A program made the position numbers and the translations under genes. From NCBI RefSeq assembly GCF_011927945.1, contig NZ_JAATJM010000001.1:62001-126000 (forward strand): a stretch of DNA of 64,000 bases, written 5' to 3'. Position 1 is the stretch's first letter; each line of letters opens with the position of its first letter. A model generated the notes under the pieces. It made no database searches. It was not told the DNA's origin and saw only the letters and a program-made list of their open reading frames with translations. Source of the DNA: Brevundimonas alba. GTDB lineage: Bacteria > Pseudomonadota > Alphaproteobacteria > Caulobacterales > Caulobacteraceae. Of this stretch, positions 23,010-32,208 are shown in pieces.

Positions 23010-24670
23010 CCTCGTTGCTGAACCGCGTCGCCCGGACGGCGGCCGCCGCCTGCATTGCCGGCGTTCTGCTGGCCGGGGCCGGACGCGCCTCGGCGCGTCC
23101 CGAAATCCCCACCGTCACCGCGCCCGCCGGCGCCGTGCGCGGCCGGGTCGAGGGCGACATCCTGTCGTTCAAGGGCATTCCCTACGCCGCGCCGCCGGTG
23201 GGTCAGAACCGCTGGCGCCCCCCCCTGCCCGCCGCGTCATGGACAGGGGTGAAGGACGCTAGCGTCTATGGACCGGCCTGCATCCAGCCGACGCCCGGTG
23301 CGCCGAACGTCTATTCGGACAACCTCGGCGCCACGAGCGAGGACTGTCTGACGCTTAATGTCTGGACCGGATCGACGCACGGCAAGGCGCCGGTCATCGT
23401 CTGGATACACGGCGGCGCGCTCGTCGCCGGCTCCAGCAAGGAGAGACTGTACGACGGAGCCCGGCTCGCGTCCGAAGGCGTCGTGGTCGTCTCGATCAAC
23501 TATCGTCTGGGCGTGCTGGGCTATCTGGCCCACCCCGATCTCAGCGCCGAATCCCCCGCCGGCATATCCGGCAACTATGGACTGCTGGACCAGATTCAGG
23601 CGCTGCGCTGGGTGCAGGCCAATATCGAAGCGTTCGGCGGCGATCCCGACAACGTCACCATCGCCGGGGAATCCGCCGGCGGGCTCAGCGTCATGTATCT
23701 GCTGGCGTCGCCCTTGGCCCGAGACCTGTTCGACAAGGCCATCGCCCAGAGCGCCTACATGATATCGACGCCCGAGCTGAAGACGGCCAGGTTTGGCGCG
23801 CCTTCCGCCGAAGGCGCCGGCTCGGCCCTCGCCCTGCGGCTCCAGGCGCCGAGCCTGCGCGTCCTGCGCGGCATGGACCCGCAGACCCTGACGGACCAGG
23901 CGGCCATGTCTGGCTTCGGGCCGTTCGGCGTCGTCGACGGCGTGGTCCTGCCGCGCCAGTTGGTCGATGTCTTCGACCGGGGCGAGCAGGCGCAGGTTCC
24001 GATCCTCGCCGGCTTTAACAGCGGGGAGATCCGGTCGCTGCGAATTCTCGCTCCGCCCGCCCCGGCGAGCGCCGCGGACTACGAGCGCATCATTCGGGAG
24101 CGCTACGGCGATCTCGCGGACGAGTTCCTGCGGCTTTACCCCTCCTCCGGGCTGGCCGAGAGCATTCTGGCGACGACGCGTGACGCCCTCTACGGCTGGA
24201 CGTCGGAGCGGCTGGTGCGCTCCCAGACGGCGGCGGGTCATCCCTCCTTCCTCTACCTGTTCGATCACGGCTATCCGGCGGCGGACCAAGCGGGCCTGCA
24301 CGGCTTCCACGCCAGCGAACTGCCCTACATGTTCGGCAATCTTCAACGGACGCCGCCGCGCTGGCCGCGGATACCGGCGGAACCGGGCGAGGCCGCCCTA
24401 TCGGACGCCATGGTCGATTACTGGACCAGCTTCGCACGGACGGGACAGCCGGAAGCCGGCGGTGCGCCGCGGTGGTCACCCTACGCCGCCGATGGAGCCT
24501 ATATGGCGTTCAGGGCCGCGCCTGAACCGTCCGCAGGTCTCATGCCCGGCATGTTCGCTCTCCATGAACAGACGATGTGCCGGCGACGGGCCGGCGGCAG
24601 CCTTGCGTGGAACTGGAACACAGGGCTGGCCTCTCCTGTCCTGCCGCCGGCCGATCCGGCCTGCCGGTGA
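23006..24670 (+). CDS. Exported type-B carboxylesterase (554 aa)
   Basis: Alpha/beta hydrolase of the cholinesterase/carboxylesterase family. A signal peptide (about residues 1-30, hydrophobic [15 protein letters not shown], cut near ASA-R) predicts periplasmic location. The nucleophile is Ser223 in 'GESAGG', the oxyanion loop is 'WIHGGAL' (133-139), and the family signature 'EDCLTLNVW' is at 112-120. The catalytic His region is near '[11 protein letters not shown]'. It is the last gene of the plus-strand operon and faces the che operon tail-to-tail. With the receptor and permease, it suggests ester cleavage in the periplasm before uptake of the acid or alcohol. Confidence 0.92.
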   Translation: MTSLLNRVARTAAAACIAGVLLAGAGRASARPEIPTVTAPAGAVRGRVEGDILSFKGIPYAAPPVGQNRWRPPLPAASWTGVKDASVYGPACIQPTPGAPNVYSDNLGATSEDCLTLNVWTGSTHGKAPVIVWIHGGALVAGSSKERLYDGARLASEGVVVVSINYRLGVLGYLAHPDLSAESPAGISGNYGLLDQIQALRWVQANIEAFGGDPDNVTIAGESAGGLSVMYLLASPLARDLFDKAIAQSAYMISTPELKTARFGAPSAEGAGSALALRLQAPSLRVLRGMDPQTLTDQAAMSGFGPFGVVDGVVLPRQLVDVFDRGEQAQVPILAGFNSGEIRSLRILAPPAPASAADYERIIRERYGDLADEFLRLYPSSGLAESILATTRDALYGWTSERLVRSQTAAGHPSFLYLFDHGYPAADQAGLHGFHASELPYMFGNLQRTPPRWPRIPAEPGEAALSDAMVDYWTSFARTGQPEAGGAPRWSPYAADGAYMAFRAAPEPSAGLMPGMFALHEQTMCRRRAGGSLAWNWNTGLASPVLPPADPACR

Positions 24671-24689
24671 TCTGCTGGCCGGGCAGCGG

Positions 24690-25145
24690 TCAGTTCTGGC
24701 GCGCCGGAGACCTGTTCTGCAGTCGCGCCCGGACCGAAACCAGTCCGTCCAGCAGGAGAGCGGTTTCGTCCGTTTCACGGCAGCCGCCGCCGAGAATGCG
24801 GCGGATCGCCCGCACATGGACCTCGACTGAAGGCCAGTCCCAGACGGAGCCGCGGTCGCTGATCTCGCACAGGCTGAAGGCGGCCGGGTGGAGAGGCCCC
24901 GTGTCGAAGAAGCCCGCGAGGTCGAGCAGGGCCGCCGCGCCGTCATAGATTTCAGCCTGCCGCCGCGCCGCGCAGGCCTCCTCCAGCCGACTCAGGATCA
25001 CTCCGAGAGCCTCCATCGCGGCGTCGCGATGATGCGCGAGGGCGCTGTCGGCCGCCCCCAGCGCCTCTTCCACGGAACGCCCACCGGGCGCGCTCATCTT
25101 CCGCGCCAGATTGGTGCGGTACTTGAAGACCTTGGCCTCGGTCAT
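24690..25145 (-). CDS. cheE: CheE-like chemotaxis operon protein (151 aa)
   Basis: Last gene of the che operon, in the place held by cheE in Caulobacter crescentus. Mostly helical and soluble; no known enzyme motif is visible. The middle part (LGAADSALAHHRDAAMEALG and onward) looks like helical-bundle material. The start overlaps the end of the preceding cheY (ATGA). The name rests on position and general character rather than on recognised sequence, so it should be read as tentative. Confidence 0.55.
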   Translation of the reverse strand: MTEAKVFKYRTNLARKMSAPGGRSVEEALGAADSALAHHRDAAMEALGVILSRLEEACAARRQAEIYDGAAALLDLAGFFDTGPLHPAAFSLCEISDRGSVWDWPSVEVHVRAIRRILGGGCRETDETALLLDGLVSVRARLQNRSPARQN

Positions 25146-25744
25146 AGGGCGACCCTTCTGGGCTTGATGAGGGTGTCGATGTCGGCCTGATCCATATTGG
25201 CCTCGACGGCCGCTCCGACATGGGTGGACAGATCGCCCGCACGACGTCCGGGCACACCAAGGGGCGGGCCGAGATTCCGCACCCGGCGATCAGGCCCTAC
25301 GTAGGTTTCCGACTTGACGAATTCGCGCTCGTCGCTCGCCAGCCACAGGATGCGCTGGAGCAGGACGCCGGGCGTGATGGGCTTGGTGACAATGAAACTG
25401 GCGCCGCAGTCGCGGCTTTTCTGCACGCTCGACGGGGCGGCGTGGCCGGTGAGCATGATGGCCGGTGTCAGGCAGGTCGGCTGAGGCGCCTCGCGGCGCA
25501 GCCAGCGGATGAAGTCGTAACCGTCCATCTGCGGCATCGCGCAGTCGACGAGGATCAGATCGACCATGCGGCGTCTGAGGATTTCGGTCGCCTCGATGGC
25601 GGATCCGCAGCGGATCTGCTCGCGCACTCCGAAACCCTGGACGACCGAGCTCAGGATATCGAGCGCCTGCGAGTTGTCGTCGATCAGCAGGACCGAGGCG
25701 TGCTCGAGGTTGACGCGTGCGGAAGATCGCGGCGAACGGCTCAT
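25142..25744 (-). CDS. cheY: CheY-type response regulator with C-terminal tail (200 aa)
   Basis: Receiver domain at about residues 16-140 with acidic DD (22-23), phospho-acceptor Asp67 in 'LVDCAMPQMDG', Thr in 'MLTGHA' and Lys in 'VTKPI'. A ~55-residue tail follows with 'YVGPDRRVR', a motif often seen after receivers in alphaproteobacteria. It occupies the position of cheYIII in the Caulobacter operon. It has overlap or a 4-bp gap with its neighbours, so it is part of one transcript. The tail might bind the flagellar motor or a partner, but nothing here proves it. Confidence 0.85.
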   Translation of the reverse strand: MSRSPRSSARVNLEHASVLLIDDNSQALDILSSVVQGFGVREQIRCGSAIEATEILRRRMVDLILVDCAMPQMDGYDFIRWLRREAPQPTCLTPAIMLTGHAAPSSVQKSRDCGASFIVTKPITPGVLLQRILWLASDEREFVKSETYVGPDRRVRNLGPPLGVPGRRAGDLSTHVGAAVEANMDQADIDTLIKPRRVAL

Positions 25745-25748
25745 CGGA

Positions 25749-26099
25749 TCAGTCGAACAGCGCCAGATCGCCGGCCATGGCGGATTGCGGCGTCACGTCG
25801 CCGAGGTTCAGGACCGGGCCTCGCAACCGGTCAGCCAGATCGGTCAGTGGGACAAGGTCGAGGGCGGCGGCGATCGGATGGCCCTCCGCCACCCCTCGGG
25901 ACAGGTCCTCCAGCGCCTGCAATCGCTGGCCGAGCGCGTCGATGGCCTGCGCCTGGACGAGCACCCCCGCCCGGTCCGCGGTCGCCACGACCCGGGCATG
26001 GTCCAGCACCAGACCCGCCAATCCGTCGACGGTCTCGCGCATCGTGGCGAACTCGGAGGACAGGGCAGAAAGCAGGCTGGTCGTCTGAGCCGGCGTCAT
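25749..26099 (-). CDS. cheU: CheU-like protein (116 aa)
   Basis: Small, mostly helical protein between cheD and cheY, where cheU lies in Caulobacter. The frame is open further upstream, but the ATG at 26099 is chosen because it shares a base with the cheD stop (TGATG) and gives a compact protein. No catalytic motif. It has a predicted amphipathic helical segment (residues about 8-75) and ends in an acidic-hydrophobic 'DLALFD'. Named by operon position only. Confidence 0.55.
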   Translation of the reverse strand: MTPAQTTSLLSALSSEFATMRETVDGLAGLVLDHARVVATADRAGVLVQAQAIDALGQRLQALEDLSRGVAEGHPIAAALDLVPLTDLADRLRGPVLNLGDVTPQSAMAGDLALFD

Positions 26100-26647
26100 C
26101 AGAACAGCTCCAGTGCACCGGCGTCGGCGACCGGCGCGGGTCGAATGACTTCCGGCGCAACAGCCATGGCGTCGGCCACCGGGCGCTGCATCGCGCGACC
26201 GGACACCGGCCAGTACTGCACGCGTCGCCCGCCCGCGCCACGCAGGCTGCCACCGACATGGGCGATGCCCTCGTCGCGCAGAAAACGCTCGGCGAAGTCG
26301 GCATTCGCCTGCCCTACATCGCGCAGCGCATCGAACATCCGCCCCCCGCCGAAAAGCTTGGCCTCGAGCCGGTCCCGCCGCCCGCCCGCCTTGAGGCAGT
26401 CGTTGATCAGCACTTCCATGGCGTAGGCCCCGTAGCGGCGGCCGGCGTCGGTCCCGCCGCCCTGCCCTTCCGGCAGCAGGAAATGGTTCATGCCGCCGAC
26501 CCCGGCCACGGGGTCGCGCAGGCACATGGAGACGCAACTGCCCAGTATGGTGGTCAGCAGAACCGACGGGTCATCGGTGACCTGGTGCTCGCCCTGCCCG
26601 ACATGGACCCGTCGGGACGGCGGCGCGAGGACGGCTGGCGCGGTCAT
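26099..26647 (-). CDS. cheD: CheD chemoreceptor glutamine deamidase (182 aa)
   Basis: Deamidates glutamines on chemoreceptors to make methylation sites. The catalytic Cys is in '[13 protein letters not shown]', the His in '[10 protein letters not shown]', and a conserved 'KLFGGGRMF' follows; all are family hallmarks. The ATG at 26647 is chosen (overlap with the cheY2 stop) because the open frame upstream would run through other genes. The C-terminal 'ADAGALELF' is an extension. It is translationally coupled to both neighbours. Confidence 0.92.
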   Translation of the reverse strand: MTAPAVLAPPSRRVHVGQGEHQVTDDPSVLLTTILGSCVSMCLRDPVAGVGGMNHFLLPEGQGGGTDAGRRYGAYAMEVLINDCLKAGGRRDRLEAKLFGGGRMFDALRDVGQANADFAERFLRDEGIAHVGGSLRGAGGRRVQYWPVSGRAMQRPVADAMAVAPEVIRPAPVADAGALELF

Positions 26648-27033
26648 GTCAGGGGGCCGAAGACGCCCTCGACCTTGTCCTTCAGCTGGGCGACGGTGAA
26701 GGGCTTCACGAGGTAGTTGTTGACCCCGAACTGCACCGCGCGCTGAACCAGCTCCCGGTCGGCCCGCCCCGTCAGCATGATGAAGGCGGCGCCCGCCGTC
26801 GGCGGGTGGGCCCGCACGGCGCGCAACAGGCCGAGCCCGTCGAGCTTGGGCATGTTGAAGTCCGAGATCACGAGATGCGCCGGTTTGACGATCATCTCGC
26901 GCAGCCCGGCCTCGCCGTCGGCCGCCTCCCGGAATTCGCGGAAGCCGAGCTGTTGCAGGCTCGTGCGGATCAGGGATCGCATCGACAACTGGTCGTCGAC
27001 GATCAGGGTATGGATGGTGGACGCGGCGGGCAT
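26644..27033 (-). CDS. cheY: CheY response regulator (129 aa)
   Basis: Single-domain receiver of standard CheY length. The acidic pair is Asp13-Asp14, the phospho-acceptor is Asp58 in '[12 protein letters not shown]', followed by Thr ('MLTGRA') and Lys in 'YLVKPF'. The start is taken at 27033 ('[10 protein letters not shown]'); a longer GTG start at 27063 would overlap cheB and is less likely. It corresponds to cheYII of Caulobacter. It probably receives phosphate from CheA and acts on the flagellar motor or as a phosphate sink. Confidence 0.9.
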   Translation of the reverse strand: MPAASTIHTLIVDDQLSMRSLIRTSLQQLGFREFREAADGEAGLREMIVKPAHLVISDFNMPKLDGLGLLRAVRAHPPTAGAAFIMLTGRADRELVQRAVQFGVNNYLVKPFTVAQLKDKVEGVFGPLT

Positions 27034-27044
27034 ACTGATGGACC

Positions 27045-28070
27045 TCAGGCGGGTTCGGCGCACAGATCGAGAATGGCGGCGGGCAGGCGGGACAGGGGGA
27101 GCTGGCGCTCGACGGCGCCCAGCTCGAACGCGGCCTTCGGCATGCCGTAGACGACGCAGCTGGCCTCATCCTGACCGAGGGTGCCGGCGCCGGCCTGACG
27201 CATCGCCAGCAGGCCCTGGGCGCCATCGCGGCCCATGCCCGTCAGGATCACGCCCGTCATCGGCCGGCGCAGCGCCGCAACGGACCGGAACAGCACGTCC
27301 ACCGACGGCCGGTGGCCGCTGACGGTATCGGATCGCACCAGCCGGCAGCGCGGCGTGACGCCGGCGACCTCGAGATGGGCCTCGCCGCCCGGCGCGATGT
27401 AGACGCAGCCGCGAGCCAACGGAGCGCCGTCCGTGGCCTCGCGGACCGTCGCCGCCGAGGCGCGGTCCAGCCGCGCCGCAAAACTGGGCGTGAAGGTGGC
27501 CGGCATGTGCTGGGTGACGACGGTGGCCGGGCAGTCTGCGGGGAAGGCCGAGATGATGCCCAGCAGCGCCTCGACCCCGCCCGTGGAAGCTCCGATGGCG
27601 AGCACATGGTCGGCGGCGGCGCGGTAGGTCGCGGACGTCGGCGCCGGTCTGGCGGTCGCGCCGCCGCCGGCCCTGACGCGCGAGCGGGCGGCGACCTTCA
27701 CCTTTGTCGCCAGATCGGCGAAGGCTTCCATCGCCGTGACGCCGGCCCCCGGCTTGCCCACCGCGTCCACCGCGCCGAGCTCCAGCGCGGCGAGCGTCAC
27801 CTCCGCGCCGGCCTGTGTCAGGGTGGAGACCATGACGACCGGCATGGGCCGCAGCCGCATGATCTTCTCGAGGAACTCCAGCCCGTTCATGTTGGGCATC
27901 TCGACGTCGAGGGTGATGACGTCGGGGTTCAGACGCTTGATTGCTTCGCGGGCTTCCAGCGGATCGCAGGCCGAGCCGAGCACCTCGATCTCGGGATCCC
28001 GGCGCAGCGCCGCGGTGATCAGCCCGCGCATGGTCGGGCTGTCGTCGACGACCAGAACGGAAACGGTCAT
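27045..28070 (-). CDS. cheB: CheB protein-glutamate methylesterase (341 aa)
   Basis: Removes methyl groups from chemoreceptors when phosphorylated. The N-terminal receiver has 'VVDDSPTMR' and Asp55 in '[11 protein letters not shown]'. The catalytic domain has the Ser in '[12 protein letters not shown]', the His in '[14 protein letters not shown]' and the Asp in 'GMGRDGAQG'. The ATG at 28070 overlaps the cheR stop (28067), giving the normal CheB N-terminus; the open frame continues upstream but only as a shadow of cheR. Confidence 0.95.
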   Translation of the reverse strand: MTVSVLVVDDSPTMRGLITAALRRDPEIEVLGSACDPLEAREAIKRLNPDVITLDVEMPNMNGLEFLEKIMRLRPMPVVMVSTLTQAGAEVTLAALELGAVDAVGKPGAGVTAMEAFADLATKVKVAARSRVRAGGGATARPAPTSATYRAAADHVLAIGASTGGVEALLGIISAFPADCPATVVTQHMPATFTPSFAARLDRASAATVREATDGAPLARGCVYIAPGGEAHLEVAGVTPRCRLVRSDTVSGHRPSVDVLFRSVAALRRPMTGVILTGMGRDGAQGLLAMRQAGAGTLGQDEASCVVYGMPKAAFELGAVERQLPLSRLPAAILDLCAEPA

Positions 28071-28933
28071 GCGGCCAGCCTGTAGGTGGTCAGGCCGCTG
28101 GTGCTCAGCCGGGCGGCGGCGGGGCCGCTGACCCGTTCCGAATGGCCGATGTAGAGGGTGGCGTCGGGACTCATCACCGGCACGAACCGGCTCCACACCC
28201 GCTCCTGCGTCGCGTCGTCGAAATAGATCACGACGTTGCGGCAGAAGACGACATCGAACCGCCCCTTCATCGGCCAGTCGCCGATCAGGTTCAGCTCGCG
28301 GAAGCTGACCAGCCGGCGCAGGGTGTCGTTGGCGCTGAAGCGGTCCGGACCGTGCGCCGGAGCCTTGTCGAACCAGCGGTGGCGCAGTAGGGCCGGGGCG
28401 GCGGCGAGCGCCTCTTCCGAATAGATTCCGGCCGCGCCCTCGGCGACCATGTTCGGATCGATGTCGGTGGCGAGGATGCGGACGTCCAGTTCGGCGGCCT
28501 CGGGCAGGACCGACAGCACGGTCATGGCCATCGAATAGGGCTCCTGTCCGTTCGAACAGGCTGCGGACCACAGCCGCACCCGGCCGCCGGACCTCGCCCG
28601 GGCCGCCAGCCCCGGCATGACGACGTCGCGCAGGTGGTCGAAGTGGTGGGGCTCGCGGAAGAAGCGGGTCACATTCGTGGTCAGGGCGGCAGTCATGGCC
28701 TGCCGTTCGTCGACGCCGTCGACGCCCTCGATCAGGGCGCAGTAGTCGCGGAAGCTGCGCAGACCGAGCGCACGCAGCCGTTTGGCCAGCCGCGAATAGA
28801 CCAGCGCCGCCTTGCCCTCGTTCAGCGCGATGCCGGCGTGGGCGTGCAGGATGTTGGCGATATGGCGAAAGTCCTCGGCGGTGAAGACGAACTCGCCTTC
28901 GACCAGGGCTTCGCGACCAGCGGCGTGGGTCAT
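28067..28933 (-). CDS. cheR: CheR chemoreceptor methyltransferase (288 aa)
   Basis: SAM-dependent methyltransferase acting on receptor glutamates. It contains the CheR N-terminal helical domain, '[17 protein letters not shown]', the SAM-binding '[18 protein letters not shown]', '[11 protein letters not shown]' and '[14 protein letters not shown]'. The ATG at 28933 forms an ATGA overlap with the cheW stop and is preferred over an upstream start. The chemoreceptor encoded at the head of this operon ends in a WEEF tail that could dock CheR. Confidence 0.95.
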   Translation of the reverse strand: MTHAAGREALVEGEFVFTAEDFRHIANILHAHAGIALNEGKAALVYSRLAKRLRALGLRSFRDYCALIEGVDGVDERQAMTAALTTNVTRFFREPHHFDHLRDVVMPGLAARARSGGRVRLWSAACSNGQEPYSMAMTVLSVLPEAAELDVRILATDIDPNMVAEGAAGIYSEEALAAAPALLRHRWFDKAPAHGPDRFSANDTLRRLVSFRELNLIGDWPMKGRFDVVFCRNVVIYFDDATQERVWSRFVPVMSPDATLYIGHSERVSGPAAARLSTSGLTTYRLAA

Positions 28934-29397
28934 GCGGCCTCGGCCTCGCTCTCGGGAACGATCCACTCCAGTTCGAGCAGGCTGATCATCCGTCCATCGA
29001 CGGCGAAGATGCCCTTGACGAAGGTGCGCACCTGATCACTGGCGACGTCCGGCGTCGGCTGAACCGCGTCCTCGGTCAGCTGGATGATGTCGGACACGGC
29101 GTCGACCAGCAGGCCGACGGTCCGCCCGCCGATGTGAGCCACCATGATGACGTGCCGCGCCGTCGGCTCGGAGGTGCTGAGGCCCAGCCGGGCGCCCAGA
29201 TCGACGATCGGCAGCACGGCGCCGCGCAGGTTGATGACGCCCTTCATATAGCCCGGCGCGCGCGGCAGTGGGGTGGCGGGCGTCCAGCCGCGGATCTCCC
29301 GCACCGACATGATGTCGACGCAGAATTCCTGCCGGCCGATGCGGAAGGCGATCAATTCGCGGGCGGCCGCGGCGGCCGTCGGGACGATATCGGACAT
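28930..29397 (-). CDS. cheW: CheW coupling protein (155 aa)
   Basis: Couples chemoreceptors to CheA. It shows the CheW pattern: '[21 protein letters not shown]', '[20 protein letters not shown]' and '[11 protein letters not shown]'. The length is normal. It lies 3 bp after cheA and overlaps cheR. Confidence 0.95.
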   Translation of the reverse strand: MSDIVPTAAAAARELIAFRIGRQEFCVDIMSVREIRGWTPATPLPRAPGYMKGVINLRGAVLPIVDLGARLGLSTSEPTARHVIMVAHIGGRTVGLLVDAVSDIIQLTEDAVQPTPDVASDQVRTFVKGIFAVDGRMISLLELEWIVPESEAEAA

Positions 29398-29400
29398 GGA

Positions 29401-31566
29401 TCAGCTCGCGAGTTTCAATTCAGGTCGCGCCGAGCGGCGGCGTGCGTTGGCGACGATGGCGTCGACGTCGAGGATCAGGGCGACCCGCCCGTCGCCGAGA
29501 ATGGTGGCGGCGGCGACGCCCTCGACCTGGCGGTAGTTGGTCTCGAGGCTCTTGATCACCACCTGGCGCTGACCCTGGATGGCGTCGAACAGCAGGGCGG
29601 CGCGGGCCCCGGACTCGGTCTCGACAATCACCGCCACGCCGTCGGACGGGGTCAGGGCCGCATCCCGGAAGCCCATCACCATGCCGACGTCGATCAGGGG
29701 CGTGAACTGCTCCCTGAACAGGATCACCGCATCGTGGCCGCCGACGTAATGCACATCGCCGGGGCGCGGCGTCAGGCTTTCAACAATCGCGGTCAGGGGC
29801 GCGACCAAGGTCTGGTCGGCGGCCGAGACCACCATCCCGTCCAGCACCGCCAGCGTCAGCGGCAGGCTGAGGGTGAAGGTCGAGCCCTTCCCCGGAACCG
29901 AGGCGATGGAGATGCGGCCGCCCAGCGCCTGGATCGACTTGCGGACGACGTCCATGCCCACGCCGCGACCCGAGATGTCGGAAATGGCGTCGGCGGTCGA
30001 GAAGCCGGGCAGGAAGATCAGGTTGTCGATTTCGTCGTCCGTCAGCACCGCGTCCTCCACGATCAGACCGCGTGAGACGGCGATGCCGCGCACCCGTTCG
30101 CGGTTGATGCCCCGGCCGTCGTCGCTGATCTCGATGACGATGCGGCCGGACCGGTGAAGGGCGGCGAGACGGACTGTCCCCTCGCCCGACTTGCCGGCCG
30201 CCAGCCGGTCCTCGGGCATTTCCAGCCCGTGGTCGATGGCGTTGCGGATCATGTGGGTGATGGGTTCCGCCAGCCGCTCCACCACCGTCTTGTCGACCTC
30301 GGTGGCTTCGCCCTCGGTGAGGAGGCGGACGCGCTTGCCGGTCATTTCACCGACCTCGCGCACCAGACGCGGCATGCGCTGGAACACGGACTTCACCGGC
30401 TGGGCCCGGATGGCCATGACGCTGTCCTGGATTTCGCGGGTCAGCAGTTCCAGGTCCTCGAGCCCGACAGAGATGCCCGATGAGCGGGCGAGGCCGCTCT
30501 CGATGACGCGCTGGGCCAGCATGGCCTGCTGGATGACCAGTTCGCCGACGACGTTGATCAGCCGGTCGACGCGGTCGAGGTCCACGCGGATGGTCACGGC
30601 CGCCTGTGCGGCGGGAGCCGGGGTGGCCGCGGCCGTGGGCGCGGCGACCGGAACAACCGGGGCAACCTCGACAACGGGAGGCGCGGACTCGATGACCGGC
30701 GCCTCGGCGGTCGCGCGGGCGAGGAGCGCGGCGATGTCCAGATCAGGAGCCGAATCCGGCGCGTCGGTCGCCGCGGGCGCGTCTGACAGGGCTTCCACCG
30801 TCAGGTCGCAGTCGGCTTCCACGAAGTCGAACGCTTCCCGGACCGACGCCTCGTCCACGACGGCGGCGAGGTCCAGGGTCCAGGTCAGATAGGCCTCTTC
30901 CGCCACGAGTTCCGCCAGGTCCGGCAGTGCGGAGGCGTCCAGCGCGACCTCGACGGGGCCGAGCCGCGACAGCTCGCGCAGCAGCAGGGCGGTCTCGTTG
31001 GCCTTGGCGTACATCCGCGCGTGAGGTCGGAATGTCACCCGCCATCCGGACGCAGCCGCCGGCTCGGGAGCCGCAAGCGTCGAGAAGTCGAAGGCGACGG
31101 GCCGGAAGCCGAACTCGTCCGCTTCCGGAAGGGCAAGCACATCGGCGATGGCCGCCGGCGCCGCGCCGCCGTGAGTCAGGGCCTCGAGCTCGGCCACGAG
31201 GGCGGCGGAGCGCGCCTCGTCCACCGGCGCCGCCTGGCCGCGGGCCGCCGATACGTGGTCGGCCAGCACGTCTGAGGCGCGGAGCAGCGCCTTGACGGTC
31301 GGCGGATCGCAGGGCTTGCGGCCCGCCCGCAGTTCGTCGAGCAAGGTTTCGAAGACGTGGGCGAAGCGGACGAGGTCTTCGAGACCGAAGGCCCCTGCCC
31401 CGCCCTTCACCGAATGGACGGCGCGGAAGACGGCGTTGATGGTCTCGTCGTCAGCCGAACCCGCCTCGATGGCCAGCAGGCCGGTTTCGAGGTCGCCCAG
31501 CAGTTCGTCGCACTCCTGGAAGAAGGTGACCTTGATGGCTTCAAAGGGATCGGCGGCGTCGGTCAT
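29401..31566 (-). CDS. cheA: CheA chemotaxis histidine kinase (721 aa)
   Basis: Central kinase of the chemotaxis system. The HPt domain has the phosphorylated His51 in 'AVHSVKGGAGAFG'. A variable, acidic/proline-rich middle (about 130-310) follows where CheY/CheB binding would occur. The dimerisation domain, the ATPase domain (N box 'THMIRNAIDHGLE', G boxes 'DDGRGI' and 'GRGVGMDVV') and the C-terminal CheW-like domain (LTPRPGDVHYVGG region) are all complete. It starts one base before the cheY1 stop, so expression is coupled. Confidence 0.95.
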   Translation of the reverse strand: MTDAADPFEAIKVTFFQECDELLGDLETGLLAIEAGSADDETINAVFRAVHSVKGGAGAFGLEDLVRFAHVFETLLDELRAGRKPCDPPTVKALLRASDVLADHVSAARGQAAPVDEARSAALVAELEALTHGGAAPAAIADVLALPEADEFGFRPVAFDFSTLAAPEPAAASGWRVTFRPHARMYAKANETALLLRELSRLGPVEVALDASALPDLAELVAEEAYLTWTLDLAAVVDEASVREAFDFVEADCDLTVEALSDAPAATDAPDSAPDLDIAALLARATAEAPVIESAPPVVEVAPVVPVAAPTAAATPAPAAQAAVTIRVDLDRVDRLINVVGELVIQQAMLAQRVIESGLARSSGISVGLEDLELLTREIQDSVMAIRAQPVKSVFQRMPRLVREVGEMTGKRVRLLTEGEATEVDKTVVERLAEPITHMIRNAIDHGLEMPEDRLAAGKSGEGTVRLAALHRSGRIVIEISDDGRGINRERVRGIAVSRGLIVEDAVLTDDEIDNLIFLPGFSTADAISDISGRGVGMDVVRKSIQALGGRISIASVPGKGSTFTLSLPLTLAVLDGMVVSAADQTLVAPLTAIVESLTPRPGDVHYVGGHDAVILFREQFTPLIDVGMVMGFRDAALTPSDGVAVIVETESGARAALLFDAIQGQRQVVIKSLETNYRQVEGVAAATILGDGRVALILDVDAIVANARRRSARPELKLAS

Positions 31567-31567
31567 C

Positions 31568-31933
31568 TCAGGCGGCCACCCGGCGCACGGCGTCGACCAG
31601 CTTGACCGGGTCGAACGGCTTGACGATCCAGCCCGTGGCGCCGGCGTCGCGGGCGCGCTGCTTCTTGGCGGCGTCGCTCTCGGTGGTCAGCACGAGGACC
31701 GGCGTGGCCCGGTGCTTCGGGTCGGCGCGCACGCCCTCGATGAAGCCGAAGCCGTCCAGCCGGGGCATGTTGATGTCGGTGATGACCACATCGGCGCCCT
31801 CGGCGCTGAGGGTCTCCAGCCCATCGACCCCGTCGACGGCCTGGATCACGCGGTAGCCGGCCTCGACCAGGGCCAGCAGCAGCATGTCGCGCATGGTCCG
31901 GGAGTCGTCGACGGTGAGTACGGTCTTGGTCAC
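31568..31933 (-). CDS. cheY: CheY response regulator (121 aa)
   Basis: Single receiver domain: Asp9-Asp10, phospho-acceptor Asp53 in 'VITDINMPRLDG', Thr in 'LTTESD' and Lys in 'IVKPFDPVKL'. The start is a GTG at 31933 that overlaps the STAS-protein stop (GTGA). This gives the canonical length; the longer open frame upstream is shadow. It matches cheYI of the Caulobacter operon and is probably the main motor-binding CheY. Confidence 0.9.
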   Translation of the reverse strand: MTKTVLTVDDSRTMRDMLLLALVEAGYRVIQAVDGVDGLETLSAEGADVVITDINMPRLDGFGFIEGVRADPKHRATPVLVLTTESDAAKKQRARDAGATGWIVKPFDPVKLVDAVRRVAA

Positions 31934-32208
31934 GCGGGTTCTCTCTGGGCCAGTGCGTAGTCGGTCGCGCCGAAGGCGTTCCATTGGGCGGCGAAGGCTT
32001 CCGACGCCTGATCGATCTGCAGGCTGAGGCCGTCCCGCGCCCATGTCTGCTGGGCGGAGATCAGCACCTGAAGGCAGAGGGCGCCGAGCCGTTCGACGGC
32101 CGAACCGTCGATGACGACAGGCTGTCCCCTCAGCGCCAGAAGATCATCACGGAGGGGGGCCGCCTGCTGGATATCCAGCACGGCAGGAAGGACGAGGGCG
32201 GCGGTCAT
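31930..32208 (-). CDS. STAS-domain protein of che operon (92 aa)
   Basis: Small anti-sigma-antagonist-like STAS domain: 'VLDIQQAAPLRDDLLALRGQPVVIDGSAVERLGALCLQVLISA'. The position after the Ser/Thr phosphorylation site of STAS proteins is 'SAVERLGAL'. In Caulobacter this slot is called cheX, but it is not the CheX phosphatase of other bacteria. It shares a base with the MCP stop (TGATG). Its role in chemotaxis is not clear. Confidence 0.8.
   Translation of the reverse strand: MTAALVLPAVLDIQQAAPLRDDLLALRGQPVVIDGSAVERLGALCLQVLISAQQTWARDGLSLQIDQASEAFAAQWNAFGATDYALAQREPA

Noticed and set aside
24671..24689. Terminator between the carboxylesterase and CheE-like genes
   Set aside because: Only a 4-5 bp imperfect stem (CTGC...GCAG) was found, too weak to call.
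28070..28571. N-terminal extension of CheB
   Set aside because: The extended frame lies inside cheR and reads as Arg/Pro-rich shadow; the receiver domain begins at the ATG at 28070.
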